Source of the DNA: a virus
DNA: 64,000 nt
IMG/VR virus record: IMGVR_UViG_3300012209_000005
Location: 51,416 to 115,415 of that record
Strand: one strand, 5' to 3'
Part shown: one piece after another, positions 54,657 to 63,352 of the stretch
How positions within the stretch are numbered: position 1 is the stretch's first letter
Layout of the letters: every line of letters begins with the position of its first letter
Made by a program: the position numbers and the translations under genes
The notes under the pieces: model-generated
The model's input: only the letters and a program-made list of their open reading frames with translations
Databases searched by the model: none
Told to the model about the DNA's origin: nothing

Positions 54657-55407
54657 CGTCACACTGTCCATGCTCTCGCTGCGAGGCGCGCGCTTCGACC
54701 AGCCTGCGAGGTTCACGGTGCTGGAACGCGCCAAGGCCGCGCGCGCATCCGGGCTCACCTCCCTGGGCCTGGAATACTACGACCCCAGCATGACGCCGGC
54801 GGTCCTCGACTACGTGACCGTCCCCGAGCTGGAATGGGTGGACGTGGACCGGGAGGTGCCGGCCGCCACCGTCGAGCACCTGCTCACCGTCGCGGGCATG
54901 CTCGGGTCCACGCGCATCAACGCCGGCGTAGGCATCGGCACCAAGTCACCTGTTCCGCTGGAGGAGGTGACCGGGTACGTGTCCCTATTCGCCGCCGCGG
55001 TCGCGCCCCTGACAGTGGCGCTGGAGCCCATCGCGTTCGGCTGGCTGCCCCATGCCCGCGACGTGGCCAAGATCGTCACCGACGTGAATATGCCCAACCT
55101 GGGTTTCCTGCTGGATATGTGGCATATCTCGGCGGACGCGGAACCCTACGTGCTCGACGTGGCGTCAATCGCTGAGGTGCAGCTAGCCGGGATACCCGCT
55201 ACGTACGGCGCCGACATGTTCGCCGGTGCCATGGACCGGCCGCTGATCACCGATTCCAGCGTGGATATCGGCGCCTGGATGACTCACCTGGAAAGTGCAG
55301 GCTACGCGGGTCCCGTCTCCTATGAGGCGCCGCACGCCCGCAACGCGAGCATGAGACTCAGCATGATCGCGCGCAATGTCGCCGACGATATCGCCAGCAT
55401 CGCCTGA
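54643..55407 (+). CDS. Xylose-isomerase-like TIM-barrel protein
   Basis: 254 residues. Repeated beta/alpha pattern with VALEPIAFGWLP and LGFLLDMWHISADAEP, the metal-binding Glu/Asp-His positions of the AP-endonuclease-2/xylose-isomerase superfamily; VSYEAPHARNAS near the end holds the last Glu. Could isomerise a sugar or act as a phosphodiesterase. Near the HAD phosphatase, suggesting shared carbohydrate metabolism. Confidence 0.75.
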   Translation: MRPADVTLSMLSLRGARFDQPARFTVLERAKAARASGLTSLGLEYYDPSMTPAVLDYVTVPELEWVDVDREVPAATVEHLLTVAGMLGSTRINAGVGIGTKSPVPLEEVTGYVSLFAAAVAPLTVALEPIAFGWLPHARDVAKIVTDVNMPNLGFLLDMWHISADAEPYVLDVASIAEVQLAGIPATYGADMFAGAMDRPLITDSSVDIGAWMTHLESAGYAGPVSYEAPHARNASMRLSMIARNVADDIASIA

Positions 55408-55420
55408 GAGGGGCCATGAC

Positions 55421-55687
55421 ATGGACGAGGGAAGCACAGACGGCAAAGGATCGGAAACGATCACGATCACGCTCGACGAGCTCGACAAGCGCATCCAGCA
55501 CGACCTGCTCGTCCACGAAAGCCACCGTCACGCCGACGAGACGACGCGGGAGAAGGTGGAAGGGTACCTGTACCTGGCCTGCCTGGTGCTGTCCGCCGTC
55601 TTCCTGCTGATGGACACGCTCACCGACTGGATCCCGCTGATGGTGGGCATCCCCTCAGCCCGCGTTATCCTCACCCGGTTTCTGTGA
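55421..55687 (+). CDS. Membrane protein with cytoplasmic helix
   Basis: 88 residues; acidic helix ITITLDELDKRIQHDLLVHE then a span YLYLACLVLSAVFLLMDTLT and a second hydrophobic stretch. Unknown. Confidence 0.6.
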   Translation: MDEGSTDGKGSETITITLDELDKRIQHDLLVHESHRHADETTREKVEGYLYLACLVLSAVFLLMDTLTDWIPLMVGIPSARVILTRFL

Positions 55688-55694
55688 GGCAGCC

Positions 55695-56285
55695 ATGATC
55701 CCGACTAAACCCTCGGCTTTCGAGCTGCAGGCGATGGCAGACCGCATCGTCACCGTGTACCGCTCCGCGGATGCCTCCCAGGTGGCACGGGGGGATGCCT
55801 GGTACCCTGTCGCGCACGACCTGGCCGAGCAGATCGGTCACGGGAACGTGCGCAAAGGCGCGGGCATCCTCGCTGTGCTATCCGCTAACAAGCGCTGGGA
55901 AATATCCGTCGACCTCGCATTCGACGCCGCCGCCGGGAATATCCGCGGCCATACCGGGCGGATGCTTGCCAAGGTGCGCGCCATCCTCGACGGGGCCGAC
56001 CCGGAGAGCATGCTTCCGATGGACCTGAAAACAGGCAACTTCTACCGGTGCATCCTTAACCCGGAGGACCCGGAGCCCGTCGTCATCGACAGGTGGGCGT
56101 ACCGCACGGCAACCGGGGACTACGCGCATAGCCCAGTGGGACCGAAGTCATTCGGCTTGTCCAATAAAAACCGCTATGCCTCGCTGGCCCAGGCATTCGG
56201 CCTGGCAGCCGATAACGTCAACGATATCCGCCAGCGCGTACAGGCACGGTGCTGGGTTATCGAGAAAGACAGGGAAGGATCATGA
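55695..56285 (+). CDS. Actinophage protein (DUF7178-like)
   Basis: 196 residues. WYPVAHDLAEQIGHGNVRKG, GILAVLSANKRWEISVDLAF, PMDLKTGNFYRCIL and VVIDRWAYRTATGDY match an actinophage family I believe is DUF7178. The pattern of helices and Lys/Asp resembles helix-hairpin-helix glycosylases but activity is unproven. Stop overlaps the next ATG. Confidence 0.65.
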   Translation: MIPTKPSAFELQAMADRIVTVYRSADASQVARGDAWYPVAHDLAEQIGHGNVRKGAGILAVLSANKRWEISVDLAFDAAAGNIRGHTGRMLAKVRAILDGADPESMLPMDLKTGNFYRCILNPEDPEPVVIDRWAYRTATGDYAHSPVGPKSFGLSNKNRYASLAQAFGLAADNVNDIRQRVQARCWVIEKDREGS

Positions 56286-56440
56286 GTAGCGAATACTACG
56301 AGTACACAGACGAGGGCACCGTGAACGGCGTGCGATTTGTCACGGTGCTAGATGACCACGATAACCCCGTCGCGTACCACATGCCGTTTGACGACGCATA
56401 TGCCGAGTATGGCGACGTCTCCTGGGAGTCATCATCATGA
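56282..56440 (+). CDS. 52-residue acidic protein
   Basis: EYYEYTDEGTVNGVRFVTVL; small beta fold, acidic. ATGA overlaps on both sides. Could mimic DNA by charge, but nothing more supports that. Confidence 0.55.
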   Translation: MSSEYYEYTDEGTVNGVRFVTVLDDHDNPVAYHMPFDDAYAEYGDVSWESSS

Positions 56441-56763
56441 CAACGCGATTGAGCACACCCGGGTACAGGTTGCTCCGCGATGCGTACAACGCAACTTTCG
56501 ACGGCCACGACCCATGGGGCAGCAACATCGCATGGCTGTTCGCGGTCGCGGAGTTCCTCACTCACGAGGGCAACGGCGCCCCGGAGGGCTGGGACTTCCG
56601 CGACTCACCGCTTCACCAGGGATGGGCCCCGGAGGGCTACCCGGATGAGATACTGGCCGAACTGGCCGAGGACCGTTTGTTCACCGTCGCGGACGCGGAA
56701 CTATTCGGCGAGGTGCTCTCCCGGTATGACGCCATCCTCCGGTCCGCCGGCCGGGACTACTGA
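56437..56763 (+). CDS. Hypothetical protein
   Basis: 108 residues; NIAWLFAVAEFLTHEGNGAP and LAELAEDRLFTVADAELFGE; acidic helical. Unknown. Confidence 0.6.
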   Translation: MTTRLSTPGYRLLRDAYNATFDGHDPWGSNIAWLFAVAEFLTHEGNGAPEGWDFRDSPLHQGWAPEGYPDEILAELAEDRLFTVADAELFGEVLSRYDAILRSAGRDY

Positions 56764-56776
56764 GAAAGGGGGCACC

Positions 56777-57019
56777 ATGAAACAGTGGTGCGATCTATGC
56801 GAGGACTATATGCCCGCGGACATGCGGCAGCACGCTCTCGCCCTATTCCCCGTGGACGGGAAAGCGATCACGTGCGGGAAGCGCACGGATATGCCGAGAA
56901 AGCAGCGCCGGCACGATTACATCCCGATGGGCGATGACTTCACGAATAAGGCGGAGGAGGGAATCGTGCAGGTGCCTGTCTGGGCGTGCGGCCGGTGCGG
57001 CAGGGACAAGCGGGAATAA
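56777..57019 (+). CDS. 80-residue zinc protein
   Basis: MKQWCDLCEDYMPADMRQHA and VWACGRCGRDKRE: Cys pairs at both ends. AAAGGGGGC upstream. The 94-nt gap after it holds a GCATGTGCGCATGT repeat like the control-region words. Confidence 0.6.
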   Translation: MKQWCDLCEDYMPADMRQHALALFPVDGKAITCGKRTDMPRKQRRHDYIPMGDDFTNKAEEGIVQVPVWACGRCGRDKRE

Positions 57020-57113
57020 GTAAGCATGTGCGCATGTTACACGATGCGCACGGCGGACCTCCCGGAAGAAAGACCAGCTCACGGCATGTGAGTTAAGTGA
57101 ACGGACACGAAAA

Positions 57114-57512
57114 ATGCTCCTCAGCGAACGCATCAAGCGCGACAAGATCACCATCGAGCACACCTACGACGACGCTCCCGCGCACATCGACTACGCATCG
57201 GCCCTGAATTCAGTGTGGTATAGCATCAAGCTGAAGATGGGCACCCGCCGCATGACCGTCCCTTTCGGGATGGGCCAGGGCCTGGAACGCTACCCGGACG
57301 CTCACGACGTCCTGTCGTGCCTGATCATGGACGCTTCGACCGTCGAGGGCATCGGGGGATACTACGAGTGGTGCCACGACCTGGGGTTCGACTCAGGCGA
57401 GTCGCGTAACCGCGAGATCTACGGCGCCGTGCTCGGCGAGACGCGCAAGCTTCGGAGGTTTCTCGGTGACAAGTACAACGCCTACCTTTACGACACGGAG
57501 GATGATGACTGA
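57114..57512 (+). CDS. Hypothetical protein
   Basis: 132 residues; LNSVWYSIKLKMGTRRMTVP, DVLSCLIMDASTVEG, YGAVLGETRKLRRFLG. The pattern resembles small proteins found in phage and plasmid antirestriction regions, without firm identity. Confidence 0.6.
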   Translation: MLLSERIKRDKITIEHTYDDAPAHIDYASALNSVWYSIKLKMGTRRMTVPFGMGQGLERYPDAHDVLSCLIMDASTVEGIGGYYEWCHDLGFDSGESRNREIYGAVLGETRKLRRFLGDKYNAYLYDTEDDD

Positions 57513-57700
57513 TGATCGAGGCTGTCAGCAGGACATACAGGTGCCGATGCCAGCGGTGCGGCCGGAGATTCAAGATCGTATCCGCGGTCGGGATATCCAT
57601 TATCTGCGATGACTGCGCGGATATCCTCCTGGGGATTATCTGGGGGGGGACCGTGACCGGGAGGGACATGTTCGGATGCGTAACAGTCAGGAGGAACTGA
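57512..57700 (+). CDS. Zinc-ribbon protein
   Basis: 62 residues; YRCRCQRCGRRFKI and IICDDCADILLG form two Cys pairs. TGATG coupling. Unknown. Confidence 0.6.
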   Translation: MIEAVSRTYRCRCQRCGRRFKIVSAVGISIICDDCADILLGIIWGGTVTGRDMFGCVTVRRN

Positions 57701-57701
57701 C

Positions 57702-57878
57702 ATGAAGATGACCGAGTACGGGCGCGACGGGAAAGAGGTCCGCGAGGTGACGCTCACCGTCGACGTGATGCGGAGCGCGACATTCCTACACCTGGACAAC
57801 AGGCAGTTCGACGTGTCCCGGGAGGACTGGGATATGTTCATCGCCGATGCAGTCGCCACCCGGGAGAAGCATCTATGA
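57702..57878 (+). CDS. 58-residue protein
   Basis: MKMTEYGRDGKEVREVTLTV then LDNRQFDVSREDWDMFIADA. GGAGGAACTGAC precedes the ATG; stop overlaps the next ATG. Unknown. Confidence 0.65.
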   Translation: MKMTEYGRDGKEVREVTLTVDVMRSATFLHLDNRQFDVSREDWDMFIADAVATREKHL

Positions 57879-58105
57879 GCAAGTCGGTGACGATGATCAC
57901 CGCCGGCGGATACAAGGTCCAGACGGTGAGCACCGTCGACCGGGGGCAGTGGTTCCGGGTGACCGGGCCGCACGGATTCGAGGTGACGCTCAACCCGTAT
58001 GACCCCGCGCACAGTCCGCCCATCCGCACGATAGACCAGCTCACCGAAGTCCTCGCCCGGGAGGGGGAGGACCTCTCGACACTGAAAGAGGTGAACCATG
58101 TGTGA
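57875..58105 (+). CDS. Hypothetical protein
   Basis: 76 residues; SVTMITAGGYKVQTVSTVDR, IRTIDQLTEVLAREGEDLST. ATGA overlap upstream. Unknown. Confidence 0.6.
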   Translation: MSKSVTMITAGGYKVQTVSTVDRGQWFRVTGPHGFEVTLNPYDPAHSPPIRTIDQLTEVLAREGEDLSTLKEVNHV

Positions 58106-58184
58106 CCACGAAGGACAGCAGTGCCCGGGGCGGTCGTGCCTATGCGAGTGCATGAACTGCCAGTTCCCGGAGGATGACCAGTGA
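58098..58184 (+). CDS. 28-residue Cys-rich peptide
   Basis: MCDHEGQQCPGRSCLCECMN has six Cys and one His in 21 residues. GAGGTGAACC precedes the ATG; overlaps both neighbours. Probable zinc peptide; unknown role. Confidence 0.55.
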   Translation: MCDHEGQQCPGRSCLCECMNCQFPEDDQ

Positions 58185-58393
58185 CTGCCAGGACGAGGAC
58201 ATACCCGGTCAATCCCACCTACGACTACACCTCCAAGCCCTGCCAGTACTGCTACGGAAAGCAGGCGAAGGGGAGTGAGCACGCAACCTGGGAAGACTGC
58301 CAGGCCGCGCTGCTCGCCGAGGACCTCCGCAGCCCGGCCCGCCGGTACCGCCCGCGGTCCAGCGGCCTCGCGGCAACAAGCTGGTCCAGGTAG
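58181..58393 (+). CDS. 70-residue protein with zinc site
   Basis: PCQYCYGKQAKGSEHATWED with a following Cys suggests a CxxC-H-C site; basic tail. GTGA overlap. Unknown. Confidence 0.6.
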   Translation: MTARTRTYPVNPTYDYTSKPCQYCYGKQAKGSEHATWEDCQAALLAEDLRSPARRYRPRSSGLAATSWSR

Positions 58394-58405
58394 GGGAACA
58401 TACCC

Positions 58406-58432
58406 CCGCGTAGGGTTGTTATACAGTGCAGG
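58406..58432 (+). promoter_or_regulatory. Early promoter 1 (extended -10)
   Basis: CCGCGTAGGGTTGTTATACA followed by GTGCAGG, nearly the same 27-nt sequence as at 60917-60944. TGT-TATACA is an extended -10; no consensus -35. Confidence 0.65.
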
Positions 58433-58452
58433 TGAACGGAAAGGAACCGGAA

Positions 58453-58665
58453 GTGAACACGCAGAGAGCACGGGTAGCCAAGGACCGGGGCGGGCGCGCC
58501 CCGTCCGGACTGGACCGCTACCTGCCCGCTAACTATCACATAGCTGGCGAGGATGAGCGGTACGTGTACATCGAGGGCGCCGACAGCCACGGCTGGACGC
58601 TACTCGGCTATGTCATCCCGCGCCTTGCGTCAGGTCTTATCTGGGCGGAAGAGGTCGTGTCATGA
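58453..58665 (+). CDS. Hypothetical protein
   Basis: 70 residues from GTG 58453 (AAAGGAACCGGAA upstream). YHIAGEDERYVYIEGADSHG, LLGYVIPRLASGLIWAEEV: a small beta domain. First gene after early promoter 1; ATGA overlap with the next. Confidence 0.65.
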   Translation: MNTQRARVAKDRGGRAPSGLDRYLPANYHIAGEDERYVYIEGADSHGWTLLGYVIPRLASGLIWAEEVVS

Positions 58666-58799
58666 AGGTAATGGTCGGCCCGCTCTGTCAGGTAGCCGAC
58701 TTCTATGCCAGGTACGCACTAGTACCCGGCAAGGCTACTTGCGACCACGGTAGCTGTCACCGCATAGAAAAGGAAAGGTCTTGTCATGAAAGTCAGTGA
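58662..58799 (+). CDS. 45-residue protein
   Basis: MKVMVGPLCQVADFYARYAL then CDHGSCHRIEKERSCHE. Overlaps the ArdC-like start by 14 nt. Unknown; Cys/His pattern could bind zinc. Confidence 0.5.
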   Translation: MKVMVGPLCQVADFYARYALVPGKATCDHGSCHRIEKERSCHESQ

Positions 58800-59772
58800 A
58801 GTCAACGAGGTCGTCACCGCGAAAGTGCTGGAGGCGCTCGGCAACGGCGTGCTCCCGTGGTCCCAGCCCTGGCATTCGGGACTGCCCACCAGCCTGAGCA
58901 CGGGCAAGCCCTACCGGGGCATCAACACCATGCTCCTGGGCCTGACCGCGATGGCGAAAGGCTACTCCTCGCCCTACTGGGGCACGTTCGGGCAGATCGC
59001 CAAGCTGTCCGGGTTCACCGAGACACCGCGCGCCAGCGGCAAGGGCGCCTGGTGGGCGCCGCCGCTGGATGACCCGGAGCGCCGTATCCTGCTCCCCGAG
59101 CAGAACGGGACGAAGGTCTACCTGTGGAAGCTATCCAAGCGCGCCGACCCCGACTCGCCGCACGACCGGGATAAGGATCACGTCTACCTGTTCGCCCGCG
59201 TCTACACGGTGTTCAACTACGACCAGTGCGCGTCCCTCCCGGACAAGTACGCCGGCGGGCTGACTGGCGCTCACGCGGAGGCCATCCCCGAAGCGCAGGC
59301 CGTCTTCGACGCCTATATCGCGGAACGCGGTCCCGAGCTGCGGTTCGGGTCGATGGCTTACTACGAGCACAGCAAGACGGCGGGAGTGGACCGGATCACC
59401 ATCCCCCCGCTGGAAGCCTACCCGGGCAAGCTGACGGGCGAGTACGAGTCGACGAACTTCCACGAGGCCGCGCACTCGACCGGGCACTCCAAGCGGCTGA
59501 ACCGCCCCGGGTTCGATGAGTACACCTCACGTAGCCCGGACACGTACGCCCGTGAGGAACTCATCGCGGAGATGACCTCGGCGATGCTCTGCGCGTACCT
59601 GGGCATCGACGCCCCGTTCGATAACAGCGCCGCCTACCTGGCCGGGTGGGCACGCAAGATCGCCAGCGAGGATGAGAAGAACCTGATCACGACCGCGGCC
59701 AGGCAGGCGCAGAAAGCGTTCGACTACATCCTGGGGACCACCTACGACAACGATGGAGACGATGACAAGTGA
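58786..59772 (+). CDS. ArdC-like antirestriction protein
   Basis: 328 residues. The N-terminal ssDNA-binding domain has VLPWSQPWHSGLPTSLSTGK, PYRGINTMLL and PYWGTFGQIAKLSGF. The C-terminal zincin domain has NFHEAAHSTGH (HExxH-like: HEAAH) and a downstream Glu in REELIAEMTSAML. ArdC proteins protect incoming DNA from restriction. AAAGGAAAGG upstream. Likely early gene that shields the phage genome. Confidence 0.92.
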   Translation: MKVSEVNEVVTAKVLEALGNGVLPWSQPWHSGLPTSLSTGKPYRGINTMLLGLTAMAKGYSSPYWGTFGQIAKLSGFTETPRASGKGAWWAPPLDDPERRILLPEQNGTKVYLWKLSKRADPDSPHDRDKDHVYLFARVYTVFNYDQCASLPDKYAGGLTGAHAEAIPEAQAVFDAYIAERGPELRFGSMAYYEHSKTAGVDRITIPPLEAYPGKLTGEYESTNFHEAAHSTGHSKRLNRPGFDEYTSRSPDTYAREELIAEMTSAMLCAYLGIDAPFDNSAAYLAGWARKIASEDEKNLITTAARQAQKAFDYILGTTYDNDGDDDK

Positions 59773-60083
59773 ACATGTGGCGGGACGCGACGCTCGACGA
59801 GATGCGGCAGTGGCCGACGCTGGCCATGCTGCAAAAGCACTTCGCGGACGCGCGTGTCGTGCGCGACCACGGCGTGTACATGAAATACCAGGTGCTAACC
59901 GCATCCCGGGAACGGACCGAGGTCCCGGACACGGTGACGATCCGCCGCACCCCTTACGGCTGGTCGTCGTACGAGCATGATAACCAGCTCATCACATCGG
60001 CGGACGACATCGCCAAGCTGGTGAAGTACATCCTCACCCTGCAGCCCGGCCAGATCGTCATCGAGAACGGAGAAGACGCATGA
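59769..60083 (+). CDS. Hypothetical protein
   Basis: 104 residues; MRQWPTLAMLQKHFADARVV, then SADDIAKLVKYILTLQPGQI. GTG 59769 overlaps the ArdC stop; ATG 59775 possible. ATGA overlap with the next gene. Unknown. Confidence 0.6.
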   Translation: MNMWRDATLDEMRQWPTLAMLQKHFADARVVRDHGVYMKYQVLTASRERTEVPDTVTIRRTPYGWSSYEHDNQLITSADDIAKLVKYILTLQPGQIVIENGEDA

Positions 60084-60913
60084 GCGGCTACGAGATCAGC
60101 AAGACCACGGTGAACGGTTTCACCGTGACCATCGGGTACGAGCTGGACGCACAATCCCCGCATGACGACTGCGCCCGCGGTGCCGACATGGTGCTCAGCC
60201 TGGAAGGCTACGACCTGCCCGACGACGCGGGCGTGGACACCAGCTCCGAGGGCATGAACCTGCAGGAGCTGACCGAGTACCTGTACCTGCCTTTCGCCGT
60301 CATCGATGAAGACGACGGCGGCGTGCTCAGGCGTTTCGCGACCGAGCAGCAGGCGGCGGAGTTCATCGGCACCAAGCCGCTCCCGGAGAACAAGGACGGC
60401 TACGGGATCGACAGTGACGGCCACCAGCCGGCGCTGCTGGTGCTCCCCGTCTACGGGTACATCCACTCGGTCGTCGCCCTGCGCGCGGGGGATCGTCCCG
60501 GGCAGTTCGCGGACCCGTGGGATTCCGGGGTCGCCGGCGTGGCCTACGTCACCCCGAAGATCTGGGAGTATCTCTCGGCAACCCCGTGGACGGGCAGCGA
60601 GGAGGACATCGCCCGCGCCACCCAGGCGATCGCCTCGCACGTGTCCGACTACGGGCACTACCTGAACGGCGACGTGTACTGCTACCTGGTCGAGGACTGG
60701 GACGGCGAGTACATCGACTCGCGCGGCGGGTTCTACGACTTCGACGAGTGCGAGCAGGCGGCGGCCGAGGCAGCGAACGACAGCGAGCACGAGCGCAAGT
60801 GCACGGGCACGCTTGAGCGCACCTCGGGCACGATCGCGCACGAGGGCGACTGCCCGGTCCACGGCCCGGGGGACGGGAACAGCCCGCGGACCGGGTTCGC
60901 CTACACGGAATAA
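60080..60913 (+). CDS. Hypothetical acidic protein
   Basis: 277 residues, very acidic, with AALLVLPVYGYIHSVVAL-like core (LLVLPVYGYIHSVVALRAGD), GQFADPWDSGVAGVAYVTPK and DFDECEQAAAEAANDSEHER. The family occurs in actinophage and plasmid genomes near antirestriction genes, to my recollection. The CTGTL...HEGDCPVHG tail may bind zinc. Unknown role. Confidence 0.6.
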   Translation: MSGYEISKTTVNGFTVTIGYELDAQSPHDDCARGADMVLSLEGYDLPDDAGVDTSSEGMNLQELTEYLYLPFAVIDEDDGGVLRRFATEQQAAEFIGTKPLPENKDGYGIDSDGHQPALLVLPVYGYIHSVVALRAGDRPGQFADPWDSGVAGVAYVTPKIWEYLSATPWTGSEEDIARATQAIASHVSDYGHYLNGDVYCYLVEDWDGEYIDSRGGFYDFDECEQAAAEAANDSEHERKCTGTLERTSGTIAHEGDCPVHGPGDGNSPRTGFAYTE

Positions 60914-60916
60914 TAT

Positions 60917-60944
60917 CCGCGTGCAGTTGTTATACTGTGCGAGG
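60917..60944 (+). promoter_or_regulatory. Early promoter 2 (extended -10)
   Basis: CCGCGTGCAGTTGTTATACT then GTGCGAGG; shared with 58406-58432. Drives the 464-residue gene at 60965. Confidence 0.65.
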
Positions 60945-60964
60945 GATCTGAAAGGGAAACGAAA

Positions 60965-62359
60965 GTGGCACACAGTACAGACAGCATCATCCGCCGGTGG
61001 GCGGCAGAAGCCGGGAAGGACGACCCCCGGTTCCTGAACGACAACCACACGCATATCGCCCAGGACCGGACCACGCTCTACAGCTACGGCACGCACTTCC
61101 CGCTATCCGTCCTGATGACCGGGGACAGCGGCACGCGCGACGAGGACTCCTGGTTCCTGGTCAACGGGGACACCTACTCGCATACCACCAGCCAGCACCA
61201 GGCGGACACCCGGGGCGCCATCCGCGCGACCGGGCTGCCGTCGATGATCGTGCCTTTCTCCGCGATGCGCTCCGCGGGCATCGTCATGTCCTCGGTGAAG
61301 CGCGTCCACGTCGCCGCGGATACCCGCGAGACGGTGTACCACGAGACCGGTGACTGGGGCAAGCTGCCCCGGCACATGAGGTACGTGACTCAGACGAGCA
61401 CCGAGGTCAGGTACCGGACGGAGCCCTGCAAGAACGGCCCCCGGGGATCGCTGGAGCCCTATTATTTCGAGGGCGGACAGCTTCTGCGGAGGAACATCGG
61501 CGAGGATGACTGCCCGGGGACCGATCACTTCACCCCGTACACCGCGTACGACTACGACCAGGTGCGCCGCTCACCTGACGAGGACGGCATCTACCGCTGG
61601 AAAACGACCGTGCACCACCTGGGCGCGTCGGTGTTCACCGCCACCTACCAGGCCGGGACCAGGCCCGAGCGCCACTGGCGGACGGGCCACGACCGCGAGG
61701 CGATGTATAAGCGCTTCGAGGACACGGGCAGCTACGACTGGGAGAACCCCGTCACGAGGCGCTACTACTACACGGAGAACACCCCCGTGTACGCGGAGGC
61801 TTACTTCCTGTCCGCGTTCGACGAGCAGGAGTCGCCGCCGCTGTACTTCCTGGCACAGCTCCCCGACGGCATCAGCGAGCCGCGCTCTGTCGGCGAGGCC
61901 TTCGAGGCGCTGAAGCCCGAGATGGTCAGGCGCGCCGAGGCCGACGGCAAGGCCATCACCCGGCAGGGCGACGTGTTCGCCGTGGAGGTGGGCATGAGCA
62001 CCCGCGAGCTGAGCGCGTTGGGCGCGACCGCGGTCATCACCCCGCCGGAAGAGGTGAGCACGGCGGACCCGGAGCGCTACCGGCGCTGGCGCAAGCAGCA
62101 CAACCTGGGCGGCACCGAGAGCTGGGTGCTCGGGGTCAACCACACCGCCAGCGAGACGATGACCGCCGGTGACGGGCACTTCACCTACGCCCGGGGCACG
62201 CTGAGGCACCGCCGGGTAGTCCACGGCGTGATCACCCGCGGCGAGCACCGCCGGCAGCGGATGGGCGACGGGAAAACCTGGCACCTGCTGGTGAAAAACA
62301 CCGTCCCCTACGTGCACGGGCAGTCCCGGGCGTGGACCGTAGGAGGGGGGGTTGACTGA
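60965..62359 (+). CDS. Large hypothetical phage protein
   Basis: 464 residues; GTG start with AAAGGGAAACGAAA. Well-formed protein with many Tyr/Trp/His (GKLPRHMRYVTQTSTEVRYR, NPVTRRYYYTENTPVYAEAY) and a conserved-looking end (NLGGTESWVLGVNHTASETM, HRRQRMGDGKTWHLLVKNTV). One gene downstream of its own promoter. I recognise no domain; a nucleic-acid role is possible. Confidence 0.7.
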   Translation: MAHSTDSIIRRWAAEAGKDDPRFLNDNHTHIAQDRTTLYSYGTHFPLSVLMTGDSGTRDEDSWFLVNGDTYSHTTSQHQADTRGAIRATGLPSMIVPFSAMRSAGIVMSSVKRVHVAADTRETVYHETGDWGKLPRHMRYVTQTSTEVRYRTEPCKNGPRGSLEPYYFEGGQLLRRNIGEDDCPGTDHFTPYTAYDYDQVRRSPDEDGIYRWKTTVHHLGASVFTATYQAGTRPERHWRTGHDREAMYKRFEDTGSYDWENPVTRRYYYTENTPVYAEAYFLSAFDEQESPPLYFLAQLPDGISEPRSVGEAFEALKPEMVRRAEADGKAITRQGDVFAVEVGMSTRELSALGATAVITPPEEVSTADPERYRRWRKQHNLGGTESWVLGVNHTASETMTAGDGHFTYARGTLRHRRVVHGVITRGEHRRQRMGDGKTWHLLVKNTVPYVHGQSRAWTVGGGVD

Positions 62360-62412
62360 CGAATCCCTGGGGAACAGTGGAAAACCCGGAAATACCCGTT
62401 GGAGGGGAAAAA

Positions 62413-62601
62413 GTGAACAAGCAAGTACGCGACGCGACGGTCAGGAACCAGCGACATCACCGGGGCGAGTCGGCCATGACGCCGCACCAGGCGATCCGCA
62501 TCACGGAGCGCGCAGTATCGGGCGACACCGAGGGACTGAAAGCCGCGCAGATCAGCGAGGCTATCGAGCGACTCTGGCAGATGGTCCTGACCGGGAAGTG
62601 A
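62413..62601 (+). CDS. 62-residue basic protein
   Basis: VNKQVRDATVRNQRHHRGES then QISEAIERLWQMVLTG. GTG with GGAGGGGAAAAA upstream. Helical, may bind nucleic acid. Unknown. Confidence 0.6.
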   Translation: MNKQVRDATVRNQRHHRGESAMTPHQAIRITERAVSGDTEGLKAAQISEAIERLWQMVLTGK

Positions 62602-62613
62602 GGAGACTGGATT

Positions 62614-62715
62614 ATGAGGCACAGTGAGCGCTGGTATCACGACCTGGCGGCGAACCTCGGGCACCGCGGGTTCGTGACGCTAGCCGAGATCAGGAAAGCT
62701 GAGACCCGTGGATGA
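62614..62715 (+). CDS. 33-residue basic peptide
   Basis: MRHSERWYHDLAANLGHRGF. GAGGAGACTGG upstream; overlaps the next GTG by 8 nt. Unknown. Confidence 0.5.
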   Translation: MRHSERWYHDLAANLGHRGFVTLAEIRKAETRG

Positions 62716-62884
62716 GAGCGAGGTCCTCGACACCATGTGGACCGCGCTGGACTGCGCCGCGGACGGGATGGTGACCAGCCTGCTGCCGGCCGGGGCGCTG
62801 GGCGAGCTGGAGGAGAAGGTGCTTGAGCACATCCGCGAGGCTCAGCGCCTCGTCGAGAACTTCGGGAAGGATCACGCGATATGA
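62708..62884 (+). CDS. 58-residue acidic helical protein
   Basis: MDESEVLDTMWTALDCAADG, LGELEEKVLEHIREAQRLVE. Overlaps its neighbours. Unknown. Confidence 0.55.
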   Translation: MDESEVLDTMWTALDCAADGMVTSLLPAGALGELEEKVLEHIREAQRLVENFGKDHAI

Positions 62885-62985
62885 CAACCACCTGCAGCGC
62901 GTGCGGGCAGCCGTGCGCCGACGAGGACCAGTACAGCGACTGCTGCAACGAGCCGGTGGTCATCTCGATGCCGGTCACGGAATGA
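62881..62985 (+). CDS. 34-residue zinc peptide
   Basis: MTTTCSACGQPCADEDQYSD then CCNEPVV: CxxC-x3-C...CC. ATGA overlap. Unknown. Confidence 0.55.
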   Translation: MTTTCSACGQPCADEDQYSDCCNEPVVISMPVTE

Positions 62986-63001
62986 GGGAACGAGGGAAAC
63001 G

Positions 63002-63352
63002 ATGAACGTACACCGTCACGAGAGCGAGGCCCGACGCCTCATCGAGGACATGAGCAGCCTGGATAACAGCGGAATAGACCGGCAAGCCTACGAGCCGCCG
63101 AACTGCTGGAGCACCAGACCGCACGACCAGCATTTCCACTCACCCATCGGCGGGCTGACCCTCAACTGCCCAGGCGTTGCAGAGAACCACCCGGGAGACG
63201 CCAGCATCAGCCGCGCCGAGGTGCTGCGCATCCTGACCGAGGCCCGCGCTCGCTGGGCACCCGGGTCACCCGGCACCGCGAAACGGCACGCTGAGGTCGC
63301 GGCCATCGTGATCAGCGAGATCGAGCGCGACCTGGCCGGGGGGGAACGGTGA
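63002..63352 (+). CDS. Hypothetical protein
   Basis: 116 residues; EARRLIEDMSSLDNSGIDRQ, ISRAEVLRILTEARARW. Stop overlaps the next GTG. Unknown. Confidence 0.6.
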   Translation: MNVHRHESEARRLIEDMSSLDNSGIDRQAYEPPNCWSTRPHDQHFHSPIGGLTLNCPGVAENHPGDASISRAEVLRILTEARARWAPGSPGTAKRHAEVAAIVISEIERDLAGGER

